Positions 9,453 through 16,555 are shown, numbered from the stretch's first letter. The stretch: DNA of 64,000 nt from Acidimicrobiia bacterium (GCA_016871315.1 VFZE01000007.1:1-64000), one strand, 5' to 3'. A program made the numbers and translations. Notes: generated by a model not told the origin, from the letters alone.

Positions 9453-9698
9453 TCAAGCCGCCGGGGCAGGATTCGCCTTCAGCAGGCGGGCCACCGTGTC
9501 AGATGGCTGCGCCCCCACCGACATCCAGTGCTGGATCCGGTCATGCTTCAGGTTCACCTGCGCCGGCGTCGCCACCGGATTGTATTGGCCAACCACTTCC
9601 ACGCAGCGGCTGTTGCGCGCGCGCCAGTCCTGAATCACCACCACACGGTAGCTCGGCTTTTTCTTGCCCCCAAATCGGGCCAAACGAATCTTCAACAT
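9453..9698 (-). CDS. rpsP: 30S ribosomal protein S16
   Basis: 81 residues beginning MLKIRLARFGGKKKPSYRVV, which is diagnostic of S16, and including VGQYNPV. Part of the 30S body. The gene follows ffh at 41 bp and heads the rpsP-khpA-rimM-trmD-rplS block. Confidence 0.97.
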   Translation of the reverse strand: MLKIRLARFGGKKKPSYRVVVIQDWRARNSRCVEVVGQYNPVATPAQVNLKHDRIQHWMSVGAQPSDTVARLLKANPAPAA

Positions 9699-9739
9699 CG
9701 AAACGAACTCCTATCTCTCCTAAATTATCCTTTACAAAC

Positions 9740-11119
9740 TCAGTTCCAGGGCATCCCGGGCATCCCGCCCAGCTTCATCTTGGCCAGCTTCCTGCCCAAC
9801 GCCCCGCCCATCTTGCCTCCCGAGAGGCCGCCGGTAAGACTCTTCATCATTTTCCGCGCCTGTGCATACTGCTTCAGCAGGCTGTTCACTTCCTGCACCG
9901 TCGTCCCGCTCCCCTTGGCGATTCGCCGCCGCCGGCTCCCGTTGATGATCATGTGATTGGCGCGCTCGCGCTCGGTCATCGAATCGATGATCGCCACCAC
10001 CCGCGTCATCTCCTTCTCATCCACCTTGGCGTTCTTCATCTCCTTGAACGGCCCCACCTGCGGCATCATCCCGAGCAGCGATTCCAATGACCCCAGCTTC
10101 GACAGCTGCTTCATCTGATCGCGGAAATCGGCCAGCGTGAACTCATCCTCCAGCAGCTTCCGCTGCATCTCCTCGGCCTTCTTCTGATCGATATTCTGCT
10201 CGACCTTCTCGATCAGGCTCAGCACGTCCCCCATGCCCAGGATGCGCGATGCCACTCTCTCCGGATGAAACGCCTCCAACCCGTCGAACTTCTCCCCCAC
10301 GCCCACGAACTTCAACGGCTGTGAGGTCACCTCCCGGATCGACAGCGCCGCGCCCCCGCGCGCATCGCCGTCCATCTTCGTCAGAATCACGCCGGTGATC
10401 CCCAGCCGCTTGTGAAATTCATCGGCCGACTTCACCGCGTCCTGCCCCGTCATCGCATCGGCCACAAACAGAATCTCGGTCGGGTTCAGCGACTCTTTTA
10501 GTTGAGACAGCTCCGTCATCAACTCATCGTCGATGTGCAAGCGCCCGGCCGTGTCCACCAGGATCAAATCGCGTCCGGTCTGCATCGCCTCGCGCCGCGC
10601 CCCTCGCGCCAGCTCCAGCGGCTTCTCCGCCTCGCCCCCCTGATAAACCGGCAGCTTCAAATCACGCGCAATCACCGCCAGCTGGTGCCGCGCCGCCGGA
10701 CGGTACACGTCCACGCTCACCATGATCGGCGAATGCCCGTTCTTTGAGCACCACCGCGCCAGCTTCCCCGTCGATGTCGTTTTTCCCGAACCCTGCAACC
10801 CGACGATCATCACCACCGTCGGCGGCTCATTCGCCGTCCGCAGCCTTGAAGGATGCGTGCCCAGCACCTTCACCAGCTCATCGCGGACGATCTTGGTCAC
10901 CTGCTGGCCCGGCGTCAACGCGCTGAGCACTTCCTCCCCCATCGCCTTCTGCTTGATGTTCTCCATCAGCGTCTTGACCACGCGGAAATGCACGTCGGCC
11001 TCCAGCAACGCGACGCGGATCTCCCGCAGCGCCGCTTCCATATTCTCGGCCGTCAGCTTCCCTTCGCCGCGCAGGTTCTTAAACACCCGCTGCAGCTTAT
11101 CGGAGAGATTTTCAAACAT
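9740..11119 (-). CDS. ffh: Signal recognition particle protein Ffh
   Basis: 459 residues. GTPase of the signal recognition particle; with 4.5S RNA it delivers nascent membrane proteins to FtsY. N-domain, then GTP-binding G1 motif GLQGSGKTTSTGKLA from residue 107, the DTAGRLHID and TKMDGDARGG motifs, and a methionine-rich M domain (MKQLSKLGSLESLLGMMPQ, RRRRIAKGSG, RKMMKSL) ending in GMPGMPWN. First gene of the minus-strand cluster; a TATAAT hexamer at 11189-11184 lies upstream. Confidence 0.97.
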   Translation of the reverse strand: MFENLSDKLQRVFKNLRGEGKLTAENMEAALREIRVALLEADVHFRVVKTLMENIKQKAMGEEVLSALTPGQQVTKIVRDELVKVLGTHPSRLRTANEPPTVVMIVGLQGSGKTTSTGKLARWCSKNGHSPIMVSVDVYRPAARHQLAVIARDLKLPVYQGGEAEKPLELARGARREAMQTGRDLILVDTAGRLHIDDELMTELSQLKESLNPTEILFVADAMTGQDAVKSADEFHKRLGITGVILTKMDGDARGGAALSIREVTSQPLKFVGVGEKFDGLEAFHPERVASRILGMGDVLSLIEKVEQNIDQKKAEEMQRKLLEDEFTLADFRDQMKQLSKLGSLESLLGMMPQVGPFKEMKNAKVDEKEMTRVVAIIDSMTERERANHMIINGSRRRRIAKGSGTTVQEVNSLLKQYAQARKMMKSLTGGLSGGKMGGALGRKLAKMKLGGMPGMPWN

Positions 11120-11146
11120 AGTTTGCGGTCCGGACGCACAACCTCA

Positions 11147-11196
11147 CGCGTCCGCGCACACGAATACCGTGGGCAGTCTCTTCATTATAAAGGATC
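11147..11196. repeat. 50-bp direct repeat, left copy
   Basis: Begins CGCGTCCGCGCACACG and ends AAGGATC. A second copy with the same orientation is at 12598-12647. The first 16 bases and the CCGTGGGC core are identical and about 40 of 50 positions agree after one small gap on each side. The two copies flank the toxin-antitoxin pair and the small ORF. Confidence 0.75.
11184..11189 (-). promoter_or_regulatory. Predicted -10 box for the ffh cluster
   Basis: On the minus strand the hexamer TATAAT lies about 65 bases before the ffh ATG. No good -35 is seen 16-18 bases further upstream (best is GTGCAG). The box lies inside the left copy of the 50-bp repeat, so the repeat may be part of a promoter region. 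Confidence 0.45.
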
Positions 11197-11281
11197 GGCC
11201 CCAGCCCTGCACCATCTGACCGAGCCGCGCCCAAAGGAAGCGGTCCGGCCTCACCGCTGACTTGCACACCCTCACCCAACA

Positions 11282-11308
11282 TGTGTATCCTACCGATGAG
11301 GCTACACA
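11282..11308 (+). promoter_or_regulatory. Inverted repeat before vapB (possible operator)
   Basis: TGTGTA at 11282-11287 and TACACA at 11303-11308 form a perfect 6-bp inverted repeat with a 15-bp spacer ending directly before the vapB ATG. Antitoxins of this class commonly repress their own operon by binding such palindromes. The GAGG ribosome binding site lies inside the spacer, so binding or RNA pairing could also block translation. Confidence 0.4.
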
Positions 11309-11560
11309 ATGATGACGCGCGTGCAAATTCTGCTGACGGAGGAGCAGGACCGCCGTCTCGAGGCCCTGGCGGCTAAGCGGCGCGAGTCCAAGGGGAAGCT
11401 GATTCGGCGCGCGCTTGATCTGCTGCTCCGGACTGAGCCGGCGGAGGAGGAGCCCCTGCTCAATCTCATCGGTCAGGCTGGTCGGGGAGGCCAGTCGGAC
11501 GCCTCCGGCCGCCACGATCACATCCTGGCCGGTTATGAACGTGCGCGGAACCGCCGATGA
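11309..11560 (+). CDS. Ribbon-helix-helix antitoxin
   Basis: 83 residues. The N-terminal TRVQILLTEEQDRRLEALAA followed by SKGKLIRRALDLLL is a ribbon-helix-helix DNA-binding fold of the CopG/VapB kind; the C-terminal half (ASGRHDHILAGYERARNRR) would bind the toxin. Overlaps the downstream PIN-domain gene by 4 bp, the usual coupled layout. A GAGG site is eight bases before ATG 11309; a second ATG follows directly. Expected to neutralise the toxin and repress its own promoter. Confidence 0.85.
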   Translation: MMTRVQILLTEEQDRRLEALAAKRRESKGKLIRRALDLLLRTEPAEEEPLLNLIGQAGRGGQSDASGRHDHILAGYERARNRR

Positions 11561-12006
11561 CGCCTCGGCGAATCTTCGTCGACACCGGCGCGTGGTTCGC
11601 GGCGCAGGTCGTCGACGATGCACACCACCAGGAAGCAGCCAGTTCCCTAAGAGGTCTGATCGCGCGGCCGATTGTGCTGGTCACGACGAACCACGTCGTG
11701 GGTGAGACCTACACGCTGCTGCGTGTGACTCGTGGGTACGATGCAGGCAGAAAATTCCTCGATTCGCTCGAGCAAACAAAGCGCCTTGAGCGTGTCTTCA
11801 TCAATCAAGACCTGGAGCGGCGCGCCTTCGCCATCCTCGACAAATACCGCGATCATGACTTCAGCTTTGTGGACGCCACCAGCTTTGCGTACATGCGAGC
11901 CGAGCGCATCCGCCACGCTTTTGCATTCGACTCGCACTTTGCCGTTTGCGGATTCGTGCGCGTCCCCGCGGACGCCGGTATGGGACAACTCGGCGGCTTA
12001 GTGTAG
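11557..12006 (+). CDS. PIN-domain toxin (VapC-like)
   Basis: 149 residues. PIN-domain ribonuclease with all four acidic positions: Asp9 in IFVDTGAW, Glu50 in VVGETYTLL, Asp106 in FVDATSFAYM and Asp125 in AFDSHFAV. VapC toxins typically cut tRNA or rRNA when the antitoxin is degraded. Starts within the antitoxin stop (11557-11560). Length and residues suggest an active toxin. The pair lies between two 50-bp repeats. Confidence 0.88.
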   Translation: MTPRRIFVDTGAWFAAQVVDDAHHQEAASSLRGLIARPIVLVTTNHVVGETYTLLRVTRGYDAGRKFLDSLEQTKRLERVFINQDLERRAFAILDKYRDHDFSFVDATSFAYMRAERIRHAFAFDSHFAVCGFVRVPADAGMGQLGGLV

Positions 12007-12384
12007 GGGCGGGTCTTGAGACAGCCCGACGCTTTCTCCAGCCGGGTAGAGGAAGCTGTCGCTTGCGTGGAAGATGTGCCGGCTGCCGGCGTCCAAACTG
12101 TGATCAACGAAACCGTGGTCAATTCCCGGCGAACTGTGGAAGGTACTCATATCTAACACCGCCCGGCCTGAAACGTACGGCGAAATACATACTCCGGACG
12201 TTTTCATCCGCCGCTCTTGTTTCAAACCTTGGATGGGTCACGGCCTCCTCAAAAAAATCATCTCCCCTGCTTTCATCACCTTCGCCCTACCATTCCGTAC
12301 CGCTCCGCCCGCATCCATGCCACCGTGGAGGGACAGGCGCAGTCCATTTGCGCCAATCTTGCCAAACAAAGGAGGAATCACTAC
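12007..12384. other. Gap without a convincing gene
   Basis: No family-like reading frame is seen on either strand. A minus-strand ORF from ATG 12150 to 11998 would give 50 residues (MSTFHSSPGIDHGFVDHSLD and onward) with fairly protein-like composition, possibly the end of a lost gene, but I cannot name it. The C-rich plus strand resembles the ffh cluster rather than the region to the right. Confidence 0.4.
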
Positions 12385-12642
12385 ATGGCCCACCATGTCT
12401 CCACGAAAAACGTTACAAGCGAAGCTCGCCTGTTTACACATGTCAGACATTCGTCACGCGCTGCCTCGAAGCCCACCGATCAAAAAACGACGAAACGAAC
12501 CCAAGCTCCGCCTAACCACAAGAAAATCAAGAAGCTACCTCACCTGTCCAACCCGGGCGAGCCTCCCCTTCATCTCCACGACCCTCGCCGAACCACTCGC
12601 GTCCGCGCACACGCATGCCGTGGGCGTCACTACATGATGTAA
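12385..12642 (+). CDS. Small basic ORF with consensus ribosome binding site
   Basis: 85 residues from ATG 12385, with AAAGGAGG ending about nine bases upstream, the strongest ribosome binding site in the neighbourhood. The product (MAHHVSTKNVTSEARLF and onward) is rich in K, R, H, T and P, without membrane segments or a recognised motif, and its last codons fall in the right copy of the 50-bp repeat. It could be a genuine small basic protein or a chance ORF; the ribosome binding site is the only positive evidence. Confidence 0.35.
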   Translation: MAHHVSTKNVTSEARLFTHVRHSSRAASKPTDQKTTKRTQAPPNHKKIKKLPHLSNPGEPPLHLHDPRRTTRVRAHACRGRHYMM

Positions 12643-12647
12643 GGATC
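12598..12647. repeat. 50-bp direct repeat, right copy
   Basis: Same orientation as the copy at 11147-11196 and about 1.45 kb from it. Begins CGCGTCCGCGCACACG, core CCGTGGGC, ends AAGGATC. Lies just downstream of the stop codon of the minus-strand PCYCGC gene. Confidence 0.75.
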
Positions 12648-12655
12648 AGCTTGCG

Positions 12656-13072
12656 CTACTTTAGTTCGATGTCTTCCCAGTCGCCGCGGATGATGGCTTT
12701 GCGGATGTCGACGGCGGACTTCTTCAGCTTGTGCATCTTATCGGCAAGGAGGACCTCCTTGAGGCAGATCATTCAACCGGCGGAGTGGTCGTCGATGTGG
12801 CAGTGGAGAAGACTGCCGTGTCCGAAGCGCTCACAGTTGCAGTAGCAAGGCTGCTGGATGAGGACGCCGGGGATCTGCTGGGCGATGCGGTAGACCTTCT
12901 GAAGAACGGGGTGCGCGAAGCGGTCCGGGGGAAGGGTCTTGGGGTAGGGCTTGCCGGCTTCGGCGGACTTGGCATAAGGCGGGACCTTTTCGGGTTTGAA
13001 CTTGGGGCCCTGAAAAGCGAGCAGTCCTACAACAAGCCACGCGAAGGCGATGAACACGCGCATCAATACCAT
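12656..13072 (-). CDS. PCYCGC-family protein with in-frame UGA (predicted selenoprotein)
   Basis: Reading from ATG 13072, the frame gives an N-terminal signal sequence or membrane anchor (VFIAFAWLVVGLLAF), then PCYCNC (residues 75-80), GHGSLLHC, HIDDHSAG and a UGA at 12775-12773, then without frame change MICLKEVLLADKMHKLKK and IRKAIIRGDWEDIELK to a TAG at 12656. The part after the UGA matches the family as well as the part before it. In PCYCGC-motif proteins the UGA position is normally the first cysteine of CxxCL, so the read-through product has a U-x-x-C redox motif (Sec100, Cys103). A SECIS-like hairpin follows. The full product is 138 residues; termination at UGA would remove the conserved C-terminal third. 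ATG 13063 is an alternative start. Function of the family is unknown; a redox or metal role outside the cytoplasm is inference. Confidence 0.82.
12745..12761 (-). promoter_or_regulatory. Bacterial SECIS element (predicted)
   Basis: On the mRNA the 17-nt segment CAAGGAGGUCCUCCUUG forms a perfect stem (at least 6 bp, up to 7-8) with a GGUC-containing loop. It starts exactly 11 nt after the UGA at 12775-12773, and its loop lies about 20 nt after it. The minimal Escherichia coli fdhF element, as I recall it, is a 17-nt upper stem-loop 11 nt from the UGA with a GGUC loop bound by SelB. The match in spacing, size and loop is close. Confidence 0.82.
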
Positions 13073-13080
13073 CTTAAGAT
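13051..13080 (+). promoter_or_regulatory. Possible promoter for a leaderless ribBA transcript
   Basis: TGAACA (13051-13056) and TAAGAT (13075-13080) are 18 bases apart and the -10-like box ends six bases before the ribBA ATG, so transcription would begin at about the start codon. There is no ribosome binding site before the ATG. The whole candidate lies inside the 5' end of the divergent selenoprotein gene. Confidence 0.3.
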
Positions 13081-13086
13081 ACAAGT

Positions 13087-14202
13087 ATGGCGTTTGCCAC
13101 CATTCGAGAAGCGGTGGAAGAGTTTCGTGCGGGAAAAATGATCGTCGTGGTGGACGATGAGGACCGCGAAAATGAAGGAGATTTGACGGTGGCGGCAGAG
13201 AAGGTGACGCCGGAAATCATCAATTTCATGGCGACGCATGCGCGGGGGCTGATCTGCCTGGCCTTGGATGCCGAGCGGTGCGAGCGGCTGCAACTGCCGC
13301 TGATGTCGGCGTCGAACACGTCGCGGTTCGGAACGGCCTTTTGCGAGGCGATCGACGCAAGGAACGGAGTGACGACGGGGATTTCGGCATCGGACCGGGC
13401 GCATACGATCCGCGTGGCGATTGCGCCGGAGACGCGGCCGCAGGACCTGGCGCGGCCGGGGCACGTTTTTCCGTTAAAGGCCCGGGAAGGGGGCGTGCTG
13501 GTCCGGGCGGGGCAAACGGAGGCGGCCGTGGATCTGGCGCGGATGGCGGGGCTGGAGCCGGGCGGCGTGATCTGCGAGATCATGAACGACGATGGCACGA
13601 TGAGCCGGGCGGCGGATCTGGAGAAGTTTTGCGGCCGGCACGGGATCAAGATGATTTCGGTGGCGGAGCTGATCCGGCACCGGATGCGGACGGAGCGGAT
13701 CGTGAAGCGGCTGGGGGAAGGGTGTTTGAAGACGCCGCATGGGGAGTTCCGGACGATTGCGTACGGGTCGTCGGTGGATGAGGAGAGTCACCTGGCGTTG
13801 GTTCGCGGAAAGGTCGACGGGGCCGAGGATGTGCTGGTTCGGATGCACTCGCATTGCGGCTACGGCGATGTGTTCGGGTCGACGGAGTGCGAGTGCGGGG
13901 AGGTGGTGAGGAGGTCGCTGGAGCGGATCGCGGAGGCGGGGCGAGGGGTGCTGGTGTATCTGCACCAGACGGGGATGGGGCTGCGGCTGCGGGAGGGGCG
14001 GCTTGTGCCGCATGGGCGGGAGTTCATGCATTACGCGACGGAGGAGGGGCAGAAGCAGCTGCAGCACGAGGTGGGGATCGGGGCGCAGATATTGGCGGAC
14101 TTGGGGTTGCACAGGATTCGGCTTCTGACGAATCATCCGCGGAAGATCGTGGCATTGGAGGGGTTCGGGATCGAGATTGTGGATCAGGTGCCGGTACGGT
14201 GA
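13087..14202 (+). CDS. ribBA: 3,4-dihydroxy-2-butanone 4-phosphate synthase / GTP cyclohydrolase II-like
   Basis: 371 residues, riboflavin pathway. The N-terminal half is an intact RibB domain: VVVDDEDRENEGDL (residues 20-33), GLICLAL, RPGHVFPL, EAAVDLARMAGL and CEIMNDDGTMSR. The C-terminal half (from about 205) has the GTP cyclohydrolase II fold, with zinc cysteines at 257, 268 and 270 (SHC, ECEC) and LLTNHPRKI, but the QEGRGIGL motif reads HQTGMGLRL (293-301) and the catalytic Asp and Arg before YGIGAQIL are missing (QLQHEVGIGAQIL). The second activity is therefore probably lost and the protein may supply only the butanone phosphate. The start matches the family although no ribosome binding site precedes it. 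Confidence 0.9.
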   Translation: MAFATIREAVEEFRAGKMIVVVDDEDRENEGDLTVAAEKVTPEIINFMATHARGLICLALDAERCERLQLPLMSASNTSRFGTAFCEAIDARNGVTTGISASDRAHTIRVAIAPETRPQDLARPGHVFPLKAREGGVLVRAGQTEAAVDLARMAGLEPGGVICEIMNDDGTMSRAADLEKFCGRHGIKMISVAELIRHRMRTERIVKRLGEGCLKTPHGEFRTIAYGSSVDEESHLALVRGKVDGAEDVLVRMHSHCGYGDVFGSTECECGEVVRRSLERIAEAGRGVLVYLHQTGMGLRLREGRLVPHGREFMHYATEEGQKQLQHEVGIGAQILADLGLHRIRLLTNHPRKIVALEGFGIEIVDQVPVR

Positions 14203-14259
14203 GAATATTGGGAAGAAGTGGCGGGGGCGGGACGTCTGAGTCATCGAAGGGAGACTTGC

Positions 14260-15183
14260 ATGAAAATGATGATGGCGGGAGTGGTTGGGCTGGTGCTTTC
14301 GCTGCCGGTTTGGGCGGTGGATGCGAGTATCTTGAACCTGGTCATGAATGACGCCAAGGTGGTGATTGGGCTGAACATGGACCGGGTGACGGCTTCCGGC
14401 ATCGGGAAGAGTCTCATGGAGAAGGCGGATTTGGACAAAGGGGAGTTCGGGAAGTTCATTGAGGCGACGGGGTTTGATCCGCGGCGGGATCTGCGGGAGG
14501 CGCTGGTGGCCTCGAAGGGAGAGCATGAGAAGCAGGGGTCGCTGGTGATCGGGCGGGGAAGATTCGAAAGCGGGAGGATTGCGGCGCTGGCCGGGGTCCA
14601 TGGCGGGTCGTCGCAGACGTATAAAGGCGTGACGATTTTGGGGAAGGATGGAGGAGGCGCGGCGTTTTTGGGGACGACGATTGTGGTGGCGGGATCGGTG
14701 GAGGATGTGAAGGCGGCGATCGACCGGCTGCAGGCGGGGGCGAAGCTGGCGCCGGCGCTGGCGGCGAAGATACAGTCGGCGTCGGGGAGCTACGATGCGT
14801 GGATGTTTTCCCTGACGCCTCCAACGATGTTGGGCGGAGGAAGCAAAGGCGGAGCGGCCGGACAGGCGGAGCTTTTGCAGGCGATTGAATCGTTCAGCGG
14901 CGGGATTCGTGTGGCGGGAGAGAATGTGGAGCTGCTCGCGGAAGCGAATGCGCGGTCGGAGAAGGACGCTGGGGCGCTGGTGGATGTGTTCCGGTTCCTG
15001 GTGCAGATGATGGCGGGCAATCAGCCGCCGGATTCGCCGCTCGCGAAGATGCTGGATTCGATGCGCACGAGCGTCGACGGCAAGACCGCGCGGTTCCAGT
15101 TCACCGCTCCGGGAGCGGAGATTCTGAAGCTGATGGACCTGCCGAAGAAGGCGGGCGTGCGTCCGGTGACGGCGGCCCGCTAA
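14260..15183 (+). CDS. Secreted hypothetical protein
   Basis: 307 residues from ATG 14260, with GAAGGGAG just upstream; an earlier in-frame ATG at 14218 adds 14 residues before the signal peptide. A clear signal peptide (MKMMMAGVVGLVLSLPVWA) is followed by a soluble region with no motif I can name; features include alternating hydrophobic segments such as AKVVIGLNMDRVTASGIGKSL and FLGTTIVVAGSVEDVKAAID. The composition recalls proteins that measure or sequester something in the periplasm, but no function is claimed. Lies between ribBA and an aldo/keto reductase on the same strand. Confidence 0.75.
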   Translation: MKMMMAGVVGLVLSLPVWAVDASILNLVMNDAKVVIGLNMDRVTASGIGKSLMEKADLDKGEFGKFIEATGFDPRRDLREALVASKGEHEKQGSLVIGRGRFESGRIAALAGVHGGSSQTYKGVTILGKDGGGAAFLGTTIVVAGSVEDVKAAIDRLQAGAKLAPALAAKIQSASGSYDAWMFSLTPPTMLGGGSKGGAAGQAELLQAIESFSGGIRVAGENVELLAEANARSEKDAGALVDVFRFLVQMMAGNQPPDSPLAKMLDSMRTSVDGKTARFQFTAPGAEILKLMDLPKKAGVRPVTAAR

Positions 15184-15192
15184 GCTGGAGGG

Positions 15193-16152
15193 ATGCAAAT
15201 TGTCCGGCTGACTGGCACCGATCTTGACGTTTCGCGGCTCTGCTTCGGGGTGATGACGTTCGGGGGGCAGACAGGCGGGGAAGAAGCGGGGAAGATTCTA
15301 GGGAAGTGCCTGGATGCGGGCATCAATTTCCTGGACACGGCGAACAACTACAATGCGGGCGCCAGCGAGGAAATGCTGGCGCGGTTGATCGAAGGCAAGC
15401 GGCAGGGGCTTGTGGTGGCGAGCAAGGTTCGCAACCAGATGGAAGGGTATGGCGGGCTGTCGCGCGCGGCGATTTTCCGGGCGGTGGAGGAGAGCCTGCG
15501 GCGGCTCAAGACGGACTACCTGGACCTTTACTATCTGCACCAGCCGGATTACGAGGTTCCCATTGAGGAGACGCTGGCGGCGATGGAGGAGCTGGTGCGG
15601 CAGGGGAAGGTTCGGTATCCGGCGACGTCGAATTATGCGTCGTGGCAGGTGACCGAGATGCGGTGGCTGGCGGAGAAGAACGGGTGGAAGCCGGTAACGG
15701 CGGCGCAGATGATGTACAACCTGACGGCTCGCGGGATTGAGCAGGAGTTTCTGCCGATGGCGAAGCAGTTGGGGGTTCCGGTGGTGGTGTACAATCCGCT
15801 GGCGGGTGGACTGCTGACGGGCAAGCAGAAGCGGGAGGCGCCGATTGCCGGGACGCGATTCGATGGGAACCAGATGTATCTGAACCGGTACTGGCACGAT
15901 GCGTACTTTGATGCGGTGGAGGCTCTGGAGGCGGCGGCAATGGAGGCGCGACGGTCAATGGTGAGCCTCTCACTCAGCTGGCTGCTGCATCACACGGCTG
16001 CGGACGTGGTGATTCTGGGGGCGAGCAAGCTGGCGCATCTGGAGGAGAATTTGCGGGCGGCGGGCGAGGGGCCGCTGGGCGAGGCGACGCTTCAGCGTTG
16101 CGAGGAAGTATGGGGGCAGCTGCGCGGGGTGGCGCCGAAGTATAACCGGTAG
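15193..16152 (+). CDS. Aldo/keto reductase
   Basis: 319 residues. NADPH-dependent oxidoreductase of the YajO/YeaE-like group. The TIM-barrel catalytic tetrad can be traced: Asp and Tyr in FLDTANNYNAGASE, Lys in VVASKVRNQ, and His in YYLHQPDYEVP. The cofactor motif near the C-terminus appears as ILGASKLAHLEENL. Begins nine bases after the upstream gene's stop, so probably co-transcribed. Substrate not predictable. Confidence 0.93.
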   Translation: MQIVRLTGTDLDVSRLCFGVMTFGGQTGGEEAGKILGKCLDAGINFLDTANNYNAGASEEMLARLIEGKRQGLVVASKVRNQMEGYGGLSRAAIFRAVEESLRRLKTDYLDLYYLHQPDYEVPIEETLAAMEELVRQGKVRYPATSNYASWQVTEMRWLAEKNGWKPVTAAQMMYNLTARGIEQEFLPMAKQLGVPVVVYNPLAGGLLTGKQKREAPIAGTRFDGNQMYLNRYWHDAYFDAVEALEAAAMEARRSMVSLSLSWLLHHTAADVVILGASKLAHLEENLRAAGEGPLGEATLQRCEEVWGQLRGVAPKYNR

Positions 16153-16155
16153 CGC

Positions 16156-16515
16156 TCAGATCCGTTCGCAGTTGTGGATGGTGAGGGGAGTTTCCGTGCC
16201 GCCGGTGTGGTGGATGGCGGCGGGTTCAAACAGCAGGATTGCAGCCTCGTGCTCGGCGGCGGGGCGGTGTTCGACGCCTTTGGGGACAATGAGGAACTCG
16301 CCTTCTCGGAGATCGACGATGCGGTCCCGGAAGTGCATCCGGAAGCTCCCGTCGAGGACGAGGAAGAGCTCGTCTTCGTGCTCATGGGCGTGCCAGACGA
16401 ATTCGCCTTTGATCTTGACAAGCTTGACGTGCTGCCCGTTGAGTTCGCCGACGATACGGGGGTTCCAGTGATCGGCGAAGAGGCGGAGCTTCTCGCGGAG
16501 GTTGACGGGGGTCAT
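16156..16515 (-). CDS. Cupin-domain protein
   Basis: 119 residues. A single small beta-barrel with the two cupin motifs: HAHEHEDELFLVLDGSFRMHF (metal ligands His, His, Glu) and EGEFLIVPKGVEHRP (His). Such proteins bind a divalent metal and may be isomerases, dioxygenases or sensors. Convergent with the aldo/keto reductase, three bases between stops. Specific activity unknown. Confidence 0.88.
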   Translation of the reverse strand: MTPVNLREKLRLFADHWNPRIVGELNGQHVKLVKIKGEFVWHAHEHEDELFLVLDGSFRMHFRDRIVDLREGEFLIVPKGVEHRPAAEHEAAILLFEPAAIHHTGGTETPLTIHNCERI

Positions 16516-16555
16516 GCCTCCATGATCGAGCTGGATGGAAGAAGGTTCGCTTTGA

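Noticed and set aside
11998-12150. 50-codon minus-strand ORF after vapC
   Set aside because: Looks fairly protein-like, but no family is recognised and there is no good ribosome binding site; mentioned only in the gap entry.
11147-12647. The two 50-bp repeats as insertion-sequence terminal repeats
   Set aside because: They are direct rather than inverted and no transposase lies between them.
12773-13084. Treating the PCYCGC gene as a short protein ending at UGA
   Set aside because: The conserved family C-terminus follows in frame and a SECIS-like hairpin is placed correctly, so read-through is favoured.
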